A DNA stretch of 64,000 bases from Meloidogyne chitwoodi (GCA_015183035.1 JACZZP010000009.1:2356001-2420000); one strand, 5' to 3'; counted from the stretch's first letter, positions 22,001 to 36,413 are shown. Notes: generated by a model from the letters alone, not told the origin. Numbers and translations: made by a program.

Positions 22001-25000
22001 ATAGAAATAAATCCTCATCACTGTTATAAGTACAAAAAATATTAAATTGGTGGAATACAATATATGAGTATAATAGAAATAAATCCTCATCACTGTTATA
22101 AGTACAAAAAATATTAAATTGGTGGAATACAATATATGAGTATAATAGAAATAAATCCTCATCACTGTTATAAGTACAAAAAATATTAAATTGGTGGAAT
22201 ACAATATATGAGTATAATAGAAATAAATCCTCATCACTGTTATAAGTACAAAAAATATTAAATTGGTGGAATACAATATATGAGTATAATAGAAATAAAT
22301 TCTCATCACTGTTATAAGTACAAAAAATATTAAATTGGTGGAATACAATATATGAGTATAATAGAAATAAATCTTCATCACTGTTATAAGTACAAAAAAT
22401 ATTAAATTGGTGGAATACAATATATGAGTATAATAGAAATAAATCCTCATCACTGTTATAAGTACAAAAAATATTAAATTGGTGGAATACAATATATGAG
22501 TATAATAGAAATAAATTCTCATCACTGTTATAAGTACAAAAAATATTAAATTGGTGGAATACAATATATGAGTATAATAGAAATAAATCCTCTTCACTGT
22601 TATAAGTACAAAAAATATTAAATTGGTGGAATACAATATATGAGTATAATAGAAATAAATCCTCATCACTGTTATAATTACAAAAAATATTAAATTGGTG
22701 GAATACAATATATGAGTATAATAGAAATAAATCCTCATCACTGATATAAGTACAAAAAATATTAAATTGGTGGAATACAATATATGAGTATAATAGAAAT
22801 AAATCTTCATCACTGTTATAAGTACAAAAAATATTAAATTGGTGGAATACAATATATGAGTATAATAGAAATAAATCCTCATCACTGTTATAATTACAAA
22901 AAATATTAAATTGGTGGAATACAATATATGAGTATCATAGAAATAAATCTTCATCACTGTTATAAGTACAAAAAATATTAAATTGGTGGAATACAATATA
23001 TGAGTATAATAGAAATAAATCCTCATCACTGTTATAAGTACAAAAAATATTAAATTGGTGGAATACAATATATGAGTATAATAGAAATAAATCCTCATCA
23101 CTGTTATAATTACAAAAAATATTAAATTGGTGGAATACAATATATGAGTATAATAGAAATAAATCCTCATCACTGTTATAATTACAAAAAATATTAAATT
23201 GGTGGAATACAATATATGAGTATCATAGAAATAAATCTTCATCACTGTTATAAGTACAAAAAATATTAAATTGGTGGAATACAATATATGAGTATAATAG
23301 AAATAAATCCTCATCACTGTTATAAGTACAAAAAATATTAAATTGGTGGAATACAATATATGAGTATAATAGAAATAAATCCTCATCACTGTTATAATTA
23401 CAAAAAATATTAAATTGGTGGAATACAATATATGAGTATAATAGAAATAAATCCTCATCACTGTTATAATTACAAAAAATATTAAATTGGTGGAATACAA
23501 TATATTAGTATAATAGAAATAAATCCTCATCACTGTTATAATTACAAAAAATATTAAATTGGTGGAATACAATATATGAGTATAATAGAAATAAATCCTC
23601 ATCACTGTTATAAGTACAAAAAATATTAAATTGGTGGAATACAATATATGAGTATAATAGAAATAAATCCTCATCACTGTTATAATTACAAAAAATATTA
23701 AATTGGTGGAATACAATATATGAGTATAATAGAAATAAATCCTCATCACTGTTATAAGTACAAAAAATATTAAATTGGTGGAATACAATATATGAGTATA
23801 ATAGAAATAAATCCTCATCACTGTTATAATTACAAAAAATATTAAATTGGTGGAATACAATATATGAGTATAATAGAAATAAATCCTCATCACTGTTATA
23901 AGTACAAAAAATATTAAATTGGTGGAATACAATATATGAGTATAATAGAAATAAATCCTCATCACTGTTATAATTACAAAAAATATTAAATTGGTGGAAT
24001 ACAATATATGAGTATAATAGAAATAAATCCTCATCACTGTTATAAGTACAAAAAATATTAAATTGGTGGAATACAATATATGAGTATAATAGAAATAAAT
24101 CCTCATCACTGTTATAAGTACAAAAAATATTAAATTGGTGGAATACAATATATGAGTATAATAGAAATAAATCCTCATCACTGTTATAAGTACAAAAAAT
24201 ATTAAATTGGTGGAATACAATATATGAGTATAATAGAAATAAATCCTCATCACTGTTATAAGTACAAAAAATATTAAATTGGTGGAATACAATATATGAG
24301 TATAATAGAAATAAATTCTCATCACTGTTATAAGTACAAAAAATATTAAATTGGTGGAATACAATATATGAGTATAATAGAAATAAATCTTCATCACTGT
24401 TATAAGTACAAAAAATATTAAATTGGTGGAATACAATATATGAGTATAATAGAAATAAATCCTCATCACTGTTATAAGTACAAAAAATATTAAATTGGTG
24501 GAATACAATATATGAGTATAATAGAAATAAATTCTCATCACTGTTATAAGTACAAAAAATATTAAATTGGTGGAATACAATATATGAGTATAATAGAAAT
24601 AAATCCTCTTCACTGTTATAAGTACAAAAAATATTAAATTGGTGGAATACAATATATGAGTATAATAGAAATAAATCCTCATCACTGTTATAATTACAAA
24701 AAATATTAAATTGGTGGAATACAATATATGAGTATAATAGAAATAAATCCTCATCACTGATATAAGTACAAAAAATATTAAATTGGTGGAATACAATATA
24801 TGAGTATAATAGAAATAAATCTTCATCACTGTTATAAGTACAAAAAATATTAAATTGGTGGAATACAATATATGAGTATAATAGAAATAAATCCTCATCA
24901 CTGTTATAATTACAAAAAATATTAAATTGGTGGAATACAATATATGAGTATCATAGAAATAAATCTTCATCACTGTTATAAGTACAAAAAATATTAAATT

Positions 25001-28000
25001 GGTGGAATACAATATATGAGTATAATAGAAATAAATCCTCATCACTGTTATAAGTACAAAAAATATTAAATTGGTGGAATACAATATATGAGTATAATAG
25101 AAATAAATCCTCATCACTGTTATAATTACAAAAAATATTAAATTGGTGGAATACAATATATGAGTATAATAGAAATAAATCCTCATCACTGTTATAATTA
25201 CAAAAAATATTAAATTGGTGGAATACAATATATGAGTATCATAGAAATAAATCTTCATCACTGTTATAAGTACAAAAAATATTAAATTGGTGGAATACAA
25301 TATATGAGTATAATAGAAATAAATCCTCATCACTGTTATAAGTACAAAAAATATTAAATTGGTGGAATACAATATATGAGTATAATAGAAATAAATCCTC
25401 ATCACTGTTATAATTACAAAAAATATTAAATTGGTGGAATACAATATATGAGTATAATAGAAATAAATCCTCATCACTGTTATAATTACAAAAAATATTA
25501 AATTGGTGGAATACAATATATTAGTATAATAGAAATAAATCCTCATCACTGTTATAATTACAAAAAATATTAAATTGGTGGAATACAATATATGAGTATA
25601 ATAGAAATAAATCCTCATCACTGTTATAAGTACAAAAAATATTAAATTGGTGGAATACAATATATGAGTATAATAGAAATAAATCCTCATCACTGTTATA
25701 ATTACAAAAAATATTAAATTGGTGGAATACAATATATGAGTATAATAGAAATAAATCCTCATCACTGTTATAAGTACAAAAAATATTAAATTGGTGGAAT
25801 ACAATATATGAGTATAATAGAAATAAATCCTCATCACTGTTATAATTACAAAAAATATTAAATTGGTGGAATACAATATATGAGTATAATAGAAATAAAT
25901 CCTCATCACTGTTATAAGTACAAAAAATATTAAATTGGTGGAATACAATATATGAGTATAATAGAAATAAATCCTCATCACTGTTATAATTACAAAAAAT
26001 ATTAAATTGGTGGAATACAATATATGAGTATAATAGAAATAAATCCTCATCACTGTTATAATTACAAAAAATATTAAATTAGTGGAATACAATATATGAG
26101 TATAATAGAAATAAATCCTCATCACTGTTATAAGTACAAAAAATATTAAATTGGTGGAATACAATATATGAGTATAATAGAAATAAATCCTCATCACTGT
26201 TATAATTACAAAAAATATTAAATTGGTGGAATACAATATATGAGTATAATAGAAATAAATCCTCATCACTGTTATAATTACAAAAAATATTAAATTGGTG
26301 GAATACAATATATGAGTATAATAGAAATAAATCCTCATCACTGTTATAAGTACAAAAAATATTAAATTGGTGGAATACAATATATGAGTATAATAGAAAT
26401 AAATCCTCATCACTGTTATAAGTACAAAAAATATTAAATTGGTGGAATACAATATATGAGTATAATAGAAATAAATCCTCATCACTGTTATAATTACAAA
26501 AAATATTAAATTGGTGGAATACAATATATGAGTATAATAGAAATAAATCCTCATCACTGTTATAATTACAAAAAATATTAAATTGGTGGAATACAATATA
26601 TGAGTATAATAGAAATAAATCCTCATCACTGTTATAAGTACAAAAAATATTAAATTGGTGGAATACAATATATGAGTATAATAGAAATAAATCCTCATCA
26701 CTGTTATAAGTACAAAAAATATTAAATTGGTGGAATACAATATATGAGTATAATAGAAATAAATCCTCATCACTGTTATAATTACAAAAAATATTAAATT
26801 GGTGGAATACAATATATTAGTATAATAGAAATAAATCCTCATCACTGTTATAATTACAAAAAATATTAAATTGGTGGAATACAATATATGAGTATAATAG
26901 AAATAAATCCTCATCACTGTTATAAGTACAAAAAATATTAAATTGGTGGAATACAATATATGAGTATAATAGAAATAAATCCTCATCACTGTTATAATTA
27001 CAAAAAATATTAAATTGGTGGAATACAATATATGAGTATAATAGAAATAAATCCTCATCACTGTTATAAGTACAAAAAATATTAAATTGGTGGAATACAA
27101 TATATGAGTATAATAGAAATAAATCCTCATCACTGTTATAATTACAAAAAATATTAAATTGGTGGAATACAATATATGAGTATAATAGAAATAAATCCTC
27201 ATCACTGTTATAATTACAAAAAATATTAAATTGGTGGAATACAATATATGAGTATAATAGAAATAAATCCTCATCACTGTTATAAGTACAAAAAATATTA
27301 AATTGGTGGAATACAATATATGAGTATAATAGAAATAAATCCTCATCACTGTTATAATTACAAAAAATATTAAATTGGTGGAATACAATATATGAGTATA
27401 ATAGAAATAAATCCTCATCACTGTTATAAGTACAAAAAATATTAAATTGGTGGAATACAATATATGAGTATAATAGAAATAAATCCTCATCACTGTTATA
27501 ATTACAAAAAATATTAAATTGGTGGAATACAATATATGAGTATAATAGAAATAAATCCTCATCACTGTTATAAGTACAAAAAATATTAAATTGGTGGAAT
27601 ACAATATATGAGTATAATAGAAATAAATCCTCATCACTGTTATAAGTACAAAAAATATTAAATTGGTGGAATACAATATATGAGTATAATAGAAATAAAT
27701 CCTCATCACTGTTATAATTACAAAAAATATTAAATTGGTGGAATACAATATATGAGTATAATAGAAATAAATCCTCATCACTGTTATAAGTACAAAAAAT
27801 ATTAAATTGGTGGAATACAATATATGAGTATAATAGAAATAAATCCTCATCACTGTTATAATTACAAAAAATATTAAATTGGTGGAATACAATATATTAG
27901 TATAATAGAAATAAATCCTCATCACTGTTATAAGTACAAAAAATATTAAATTGGTGGAATACAATATATGAGTATAATAGAAATAAATCTTCATCACTGT

Positions 28001-30741
28001 TATAAGTACAAAAAATATTAAATTGGTGGAATACAATATATGAGTATAATAGAAATAAATCCTCATCACTGTTATAATTACAAAAAATATTAAATTGGTG
28101 GAATACAATATATTAGTATAATAGAAATAAATCCTCATCACTGTTATAAGTACAAAAAATATTAAATTGGTGGAATACAATATATTAGTATAATAGAAAT
28201 AAATCCTCATCACTGTTATAATTACAAAAAATATTAAATTGGTGGAATACAATATATTAGTATAATAGAAATAAATCCTCATCACTGTTATAAGTACAAA
28301 AAATATTAAATTGGTGGAATACAATATATTAGTATAATAGAAATAAATCCTCATCACTGTTATAAGTACAAAAAATATTAAATTGGTGGAATACAATATA
28401 TTAGTATAATAGAAATAAATCCTCATCACTGTTATAAGTACAAAAAACATTAAATTGGTGGAATACAATATATGAGTATAATAGAAATAAATCCTCATCA
28501 CTGTTATAATTACAAAAAATATTAAATTGGTGGAATACAATATATGAGTATAATAGAAATAAATCTTCATCACTGTTATAAGTACAAAAAATATTAAATT
28601 GGTGGAATACAATATATGAGTATAATAGAAATAAATCCTCATCACTGTTATAATTACAAAAAATATTAAATTGGTGGAATACAATATATTAGTATAATAG
28701 AAATAAATCCTCATCACTGTTATAAGTACAAAAAATATTAAATTGGTGGAATACAATATATGAGTATAATAGAAATAAATCCTCATCACTGTTATAAGTA
28801 CAAAAAATATTAAATTGGTGGAATACAATATATGAGTATAATAGAAATAAATCCTCATCACTGTTATAATTACAAAAAATATTAAATTGGTGGAATACAA
28901 TATATGAGTATAATAGAAATAAATCTTCATCACTGTTATAAGTACAAAAAATATTAAATTGGTGGAATACAATATATGAGTATAATAGAAATAAATCCTC
29001 ATCACTGTTATAATTACAAAAAATATTAAATTGGTGGAATACAATATATGAGTATAATAGAAATAAATCCTCATCACTGTTATAATTACAAAAAATATTA
29101 AATTGGTGGAATACAATATATGAGTATAATAGAAATAAATCCTCATCACTGTTATAAGTACAAAAAATATTAAATTGGTGGAATACAATATATGAGTATA
29201 ATAGAAATAAATCCTCATCACTGTTATAATTACAAAAAATATTAAATTGGTGGAATACAATATATGAGTATAATAGAAATAAATCCTCATCACTGTTATA
29301 AGTACAAAAAATATTAAATTGGTGGAATACAATATATGAGTATAATAGAAATAAATCCTCATCACTGTTATAAGTACAAAAAATATTAAATTGGTGGAAT
29401 ACAATATATGAGTATAATAGAAATAAATCCTCATCACTGTTATAATTACAAAAAATATTAAATTGGTGGAATACAATATATGAGTATAATAGAAATAAAT
29501 CCTCATCACTGTTATAAGTACAAAAAATATTAAATTGGTGGAATACAATATATGAGTATAATAGAAATAAATCCTCATCACTGTTATAATTACAAAAAAT
29601 ATTAAATTGGTGGAATACAATATATTAGTATAATAGAAATAAATCCTCATCACTGTTATAAGTACAAAAAATATTAAATTGGTGGAATACAATATATGAG
29701 TATAATAGAAATAAATCCTCATCACTGTTATAAGTACAAAAAATATTAAATTGGTGGAATACAATATATGAGTATAATAGAAATAAATCCTCATCACTGT
29801 TATAATTACAAAAAATATTAAATTGGTGGAATACAATATATGAGTATAATAGAAATAAATCCTCATCACTGTTATAAGTACAAAAAATATTAAATTGGTG
29901 GAATACAATATATGAGTATAATAGAAATAAATCCTCATCACTGTTATAATTACAAAAAATATTAAATTGGTGGAATACAATATATTAGTATAATAGAAAT
30001 AAATCCTCATCACTGTTATAAGTACAAAAAATATTAAATTGGTGGAATACAATATATGAGTATAATAGAAATAAATCCTCATCACTGTTATAATTACAAA
30101 AAATATTAAATTGGTGGAATACAATATATGAGTATAATAGAAATAAATCCTCATCACTGTTATAATTACAAAAAATATTAAATTGGTGGAATACAATATA
30201 TGAGTATAATAGAAATAAATCCTCATCACTGTTATAATTACAAAAAATATTAAATTGGTGGAATACAATATATGAGTATAATAGAAATAAATCCTCATCA
30301 CTGTTATAATTACAAAAAATATTAAATTGGTGGAATACAATATATGAGTATAATAAAATAAATCCTCATCACTGTTATAAGTACAAAAAATATTAAATTT
30401 GTGGAATACAATATATGAGTATAATAGAAATAAATCTTCATCACTGTTATAAGTACAAAAAATATTAAATTGGTGGAATACAATATATGAGTATAATAGA
30501 AATAAATCCTCATCACTGTTATAAGTACAAAAAATATTAAATTGGTGGAATACAATATATGAGTATAATAGAAATAAATCCTCATCACTGTTATAATTAC
30601 AAAAAATATTAAATTGGTGGAATACAATATATGAGTATAATAGAAATAAATCCTCATCACTGTTATAAGTACAAAAAATATTAAATTGGTGGAATACAAT
30701 ATATGAGTATAATAGAAATAAATCTTCATCACTGTTATAAG
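13069..30741. repeat. Satellite array, 72-bp monomer, about 245 copies
   Basis: The whole 17.7 kb is one head-to-tail array of a 72-bp AT-rich monomer that starts GAGTATAATAGAAATAAATC and contains CATCACTGTTATAA and TTAAATTGGTGGAATAC. Monomers differ at a few sites: CCTC/CTTC, TAAGT/TAATT, TATGAG/TATTAG, rare ATCATAG and CTGATATAAG. Two 1-base deletions occur near 16920 and 18508. Variants recur with fixed offsets, showing higher-order repeats: 864 and about 1584 bp in the left third, 2016 and 3528 bp from about 19200 to 26300. Because 72 is a multiple of three, two minus-strand frames stay open for kilobases; these are not genes. Confidence 0.97.
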
Positions 30742-30848
30742 AGGATTCAGTGGAGCAAATATCAAGTGCTCGTTTTAAGATAGGCGTATTTAGGTAAACA
30801 AATTTTAAAATAATTTTAAACCCAAATTATAGAGCTGCTTTTACTGTA

Positions 30849-33800
30849 ATGAATGCAGAGGAGGCACCTCAAGGGAGGGAGCTTTTACTTGAACAACTAA
30901 TTGATCACTTTTTTGTTCGTGCGTATCGTGCGGCAGGAGCGCGATCTCAAAAATGTTCAATAATAATTCGAAGCTCGGTCCTTGAGAGGCCAATACAAGT
31001 ACCATATCGAGGGTTGGCTCAAAATACTCCCCAAGTGGTCATGGAACAGTTCGACAACGTCGATCAAAGCGGTCAAAGGATGGGCAGACCGTCCATATAC
31101 AGTCAACCAATTCAGATTGAAGTAATTATTTTTTATTAATATTCATGCTTTTTAAAAAAGATTGTAATGGGGCCGTCAAGCGAAGAAGCTCTCAGATTAT
31201 CACGCGAAGAACGAGAAGGAAGTGGAAGAAAAAGAAGAGAGATAAATCATGGAATAGATGTCAACAATCTCATTCAGGTAATAAAAAATTTAAAAAAAAG
31301 AAATTATTAATTTTTTATGTACAAAATGATGATTTGGAAGCTCCATTCAATAGACATTGTTTACTTTTGGCCGTGCAACTTACAATGCTTTATATTAAAA
31401 AGCCTAACACCACGATTGCTAATGTTCATTTTCAAAGATTAACAAAAGGAGGCAACGAAAAATCACAAAAAAAAAGAATTCTTTTGATAAAAACAATGCT
31501 TAATGAAATGAGAAAACGAAGAATTATTTATCCTCTTAACGAAAAAAAATATAATGTTGAAGAACATGTTCCGCTTGTGCAGAAACTACTTGATCTTCAA
31601 TATCCTGGCCAATATCGGATCGCTGTTTTTGGTGAATTTGGAAGAATGAGACCTATTTGGAAATCTAAAAAACGAGCATGCAATGAATTATGTCTTTATT
31701 TGAAAGACGGACATTTTTGGGGAATCAGAAAATTAAATACTCTATTTGGCTCTAATTATTATTGTCTTGATTGTGAATCGACTTACAATTCAAAAAAAAA
31801 GCATCGTGCAAAATGCGAAGCAAAATGTCGACGTTGTTGTGGTATAGGAATTGATTATCCGTGCGAGGAAATTGAATCATACTGGAGACAGTGCAACAAA
31901 TGTAACAACATTTTCAGAAATCCAATGTGCTATCACAATCATATTATGAAAAATATTTGTAAAACTTTTATAAGGTATATTTTAAATAATTCGTTATAAT
32001 AAATAGTTAGATGTATGGATTGTGGTCAAATTTATCAAGCAGGAAAGTCAAAAATAAAAAGTTCAGATGAATCAGATGAACATGAAGAAAGCGAAAAACA
32101 AGGACATATTTGTCATTCTAGATTTTGTTCTTTATGCCATTCAATTCACAAAACAGCAGAGCCTTGTTATGTACAACCAATTGTTCTAAAAAAACAAAAA
32201 GAATACTTACTTGTATATTTTTATTAATAAAATGATAAAATTTTTAGGTTATTTTCGATTTCGAGTGTGCACTTATTTCACCCACAAGAAATGAGGACGA
32301 ATGGCAAAGACTTGGAGATCCCAAAATAGTTATTTCTGAAACAAATGACGAAAATTATCAACTGCACCATGTCAACTGTGTTTCTGTTTGATTTTCTTTT
32401 TTATTATTTTGTATTTAAAAAATTTTTAGGCATTAGTACTTTGTTCCCGTTGTATTGCCGACGACAAACTTTGGAAGGCAGAATTTTCAGAAAATTGTAG
32501 TATTTGCGGCATGAATAGAAAACGAATGAATACATGGACAGCCGCAACATATGCAAACCCCCTAAAGGAATTTCTAGATTGGTTACTTTATGGACTTGGG
32601 AACGATAGACGGCTAATGACCTACGCTATATCACACTATGGAGGGTTTGTTTGAGATATATAAATTTTTAACGTATTAGACGTTATGATATGCATCTTCT
32701 ATTGGGAGAACTCATGAAATTAACAGGAATTTTGCCAAATATCACAAGATCAGGTGATTTGATTTTAAAATACGTATATAAAAATTTTTAGGAAATAAAC
32801 TTTATGAGATTTTACTAAAGAGAAACAGAACTATTTGTCCTAAAATATCTTTCCGTGATTCATTTAATTGGATGGCCTTGAAGCTTGAACAGCTGCCAAA
32901 AGCACTTGGTTTGGACATCGATGAAGGAGGAAAAGCTTTCTTCCCACACGGATGGAACTTTAATAAAAATATGAATATACGCTTGCATGGGCTTCCTGAT
33001 AGAGAATATTATTATCCAGAATCTATGGGAAAGGAAAGAAGAGCAAACTTTGAATTGTGGTATAATGAAAATATAAATGCTCCTTTCTGCTTAGCCGAGC
33101 AAATTGGAATTTACTGTGAACAGGATGTTCGTATTCTCGCACATGCTGTGATTAAATTTCAAAGATTATTTTTCAATCTTGCTCCTGAACTATCTAAACA
33201 AGATGATGTTTTGACATCATCATTTACGTTGTCCAGTGCATGTCTTCGTCATTTCTGTAATTTAAAAAGTTAATCTTATAGTTAAAATATTTTAGGTATT
33301 AACTACATGAATCCAATGGAAATAGCCATTATTCCCGATAACGGTTAGTTAAAGTAAAAATTTCAAAAATATTTTTTAGGATATCATCGAGATAGTAATC
33401 AATCTGCAATTGCCTTAAAATATATGAAATGGATAAGTCATGAAATTGGGATGGAAGTTCAACATCGAGACAGCGCTAAGGGAGAATTCAGACTTCGTCT
33501 TTCCAGTGGAGAACTTTTAATGTTAGATGGATATGTTAGACGAATGCCTGTAGAACAAGATATAGCAATTGAATTTTTGGGATGTGCATGGCATGGACAC
33601 AAATGGTAAATCTATATTCTTTTTTAATAAAATTTTCTAGTCTTTACAAACCAACTGAAATTTGTTTAAACGGTAAAACAGCCCTGTACAACATCGACAA
33701 AATTAAACAACGAAGAAAACATATTATTGAAGCGGGAATGCGTCCATTAATGGTTTGGGAATGTACTGTTATGAATCAATTGCAAGAAAATTATGAAATG

Positions 33801-35618
33801 GCTTTTTTCTTCAATAAATTACCAGATGTAGGCCCTCTTTGCCCCAGAGACGCTTTTCATGTAATCCTTCTTAAAAAATAAGAATTTCTAAATATAGGGA
33901 GGCAGAACAGGCCCTCAATGTTTAAAATGTGATCTTGAAGAAACAGGTCTTTCTGAGAAGTTTGAAATTACTTGTTTCGACGTTGTAAGCCTATATCCTG
34001 CTGTAAATTTTTATGGATTCTATCCTATAGGTATTTTTTCTAATCTAAAATTTTAAATAAGAAATAAGGCCATCCTGAAGCAATTGAAGTGAATAAGGCA
34101 GTTGATTGGACGAACCCAGACCATTTATATCCGTATCGTGGAATTTTTAAAGTATTTATCGTTCCTCCCGATGATCTTTTTCTTCCTGTTATCCCAGAAA
34201 GGATTAACGGAAAATTGGTAAATTTTTAATTGTTTAACATAAAATATAGATTTTTCACCTGTGCCACAAATGTGCAATTGAGGCGCCATCAGGCGTGCCA
34301 TGGCGCTTGGAACAAAAATACACTAAAGAACTTGGACATACTCTTTGTTCACACGATGAAAGCAAAAGAGGATATGTATCAACGGTTTGTACTGTAGAAC
34401 TTGAACTTGCTTTTAAGAAAGGATACCGAGTTACTTGGCTATACAGTATATATAATTGGAAGATTTGGACTGATAAATTACTACGTCCCTATGTTCAAGA
34501 TATGATGAGATTAAAAATACAAGCTAGCGGATGGCCGAATTCCGTTCTTGATCCCTCAAATCCTGAAAATGAACAAATTTTAAAACAACAATTTTTAATG
34601 CGCAATCAAAAAGAATATGGTATAAAGCTGGAAAAGGATAAAATTGCACAAAATGAAGGAATGAGATATATGGCCAAAACCTGCAATAACTCATTGTTTA
34701 CTTCAACATTTTAAAAAAATATAAAATTTAGATGGGGTCGCTGGGCCTTGAGGTGCAATCTTTCCAAGGTTGGTTAACTCAAATTAAAAAATAAAAATTT
34801 TAAAGGATTTAATTACACGATCTCCTGTTGAATTACATTCTGTGCTCAATGATCCTAAATTAGACGTTGGAGCTGTAGAAATGCTTGCAACTGATTTGTT
34901 CGCGGTGCCTTATCAATTAAAAAAAGAGTTTGTCCGTCCACACGACAAATACAACATAGTCATAGCTCTTATAACAACAGCAACAGCTCGAGTTTTCCTC
35001 TATGAATACATGGAAAAGATTTTCAATGATCCAGAATGTAAACTGCTTTATACAGATACTGATAGTTGTTATATTGTTCAACCAAAAGGAAAATCTCCAC
35101 CTTTTCGTGTTGGAGATATGCTTGGAATGATGAGCAGGGAGTATGAAGAAAATCGTATAATAGCTATTTACATAGGCGGTTGCAAACAAGTTGTTAAATT
35201 TTTTATTTAATAAAAATTTTTTGTAGTACGCAATGAAAATGCGAACAAAAAATGGAGAAATAAAATATATTGTTAAATGTCGTGGATGTTGGGACAGTGC
35301 TGATTCACCACTTGATTTCAATCAGCTAAAGGTTCAAAATTTTAAAGTTTTTAATAAAATTGTTTGAAGAAAATGGTCAATGCATATGGTGAAGACTTGG
35401 ATCCTGTTATGCTCGAAAGAACTCATTTTCAGCCTAATTGGCGTAAAGGTCAAGTAACTTCACGCACGCAAAAACGGTAATAATAGAATTGTAATAAATA
35501 TGATTCATTTATTTTTAGACGCTACTCGCCAATTTATGATAAAGGGTTCATTGATGATAATTTTGACTGTTATCCTTTTGGATATAGAGGAAATCCAATT
35601 GCAGAAATTTGCGATTAA
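30849..35618 (+). CDS. Protein-primed DNA polymerase B of a Maverick, 19 exons
   Basis: Predicted exons: 30849-31121, 31161-31277, 31301-31974, 32011-32212, 32248-32379, 32430-32644, 32680-32753, 32792-33256, 33296-33343, 33380-33605, 33641-33860, 33898-34030, 34069-34217, 34250-34695, 34732-34768, 34806-35189, 35227-35331, 35370-35476, 35519-35618. Together they give about 1368 residues in one frame. Family marks appear in order: exonuclease I FDFE at about 425, exo II GGRYD at about 537, exo III YCEQD at about 670, an AFHGGRTG block, motif A DVVSLYP at about 910, motif B NNSLWGRW at about 1122 and motif C YTDTDS at about 1219. A CxxC-rich region lies at about 330-400. The second intron would be only 23 bp; a 41-bp alternative uses a GT at 31260. 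The polymerase copies the element and is apparently intact. Confidence 0.88.
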
Positions 35619-35739
35619 ATATTATTTTTTAAAATTAATAAATTTTTACAACTTTTTTCCTATGCTTTCTTATATTTTGTTTAAATAACAATTATCTTTT
35701 TATATTTTATTAATTTTTAAATTTTTAACAACTTAGGAA

Positions 35740-36413
35740 ATGATCAGCGATCCTGACATGGGTAAAAATGTTTACTTTTAATTTATATTTTTATTAAGAA
35801 ACAATCTCTGAACTTTTCACTAGAATGGACTTACAACAAAATCAGACATATAATTCCCTACCACCAAAAGAAATTATTGGAAATGAAAGCCAAAGAATTT
35901 TTGTCTTCTCGTCCCAGCAATGCGGCTTCAGCAACAGATTTCCCTCTCGCTTCACGCTTCTTGGAATAGAATTTTCAACTATGGAGAAATATTTTGTGTG
36001 GCAAAAAGCACGTTATTTTGCTGATTTTGAAATTGCGGAACATGTTCTAATACTTAACAATCCAGATCAAATTTATCGCTTTGGCTTAAGGATTCGAGGC
36101 TTTCGATATGATGAATGGAAAAATGTTCAAGACAAAGTAAGCACACTAGTTGTTTCAAAATGAAAAATTTATTAAGATTATGTATATTGGATTATTGGCC
36201 AAATTTACACAAAATGCTCAACTTTTTTCTCAGCTTAGAGGAACTGGTGATTGCCTGATAGCTGAAGCGGCAACGGTTAACAAATATTGGACTAATGGAA
36301 TTTCAATTTCTAACCTTGTGCGCTTAAAAAACCCTGCGACCTGGGATGGAGATAATAAGCTTGGAATATTATTGATGGAACTTCGTAAAGAAATTAATTC
36401 AAGTATTTTTTAA
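35740..36413 (+). CDS. NADAR (YbiA-like) domain protein, predicted ADP-ribose N-glycosidase
   Basis: Exons 35740-35761, 35799-36136 and 36177-36413 give 199 residues; if the tiny first exon is wrong, the ATG at 35825 still gives 182. The body matches the NADAR/DUF1768 pattern: FVFSSQQCGFSNRF, then GIEFSTMEKYFVWQKARYF, a helix ending WKNVQDK, LLAKFTQNAQLFSQLRGTGD, NKYWTNG and finally GDNKLGILLMELRKEI. Known NADAR proteins (YbiA, phage and toxin-antitoxin forms) remove ADP-ribose from guanine bases or hydrolyse related N-glycosides. It follows PolB by 120 bp, and an acceptor-like ACTTAG just before the first ATG would suit trans-splicing. A counter-defence or DNA-repair role is inference. The usual WG before the final block is replaced by WT. 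Confidence 0.78.

Noticed and set aside
18497..30340. 3947-residue minus-strand open frame and similar long frames at 13007-18494
   Set aside because: They are the 72-bp satellite read in frames that happen to lack stops. They have no start context, no domain, and simply end where a monomer carries an indel.
13069..30741. CRISPR-like array
   Set aside because: Monomers are contiguous 72-bp units without unique spacers, and the genome is eukaryotic.
34917..35321. 134-residue minus-strand frame opposite PolB exons 16-17
   Set aside because: It covers the motif C exon on the other strand and crosses predicted introns; a shadow.
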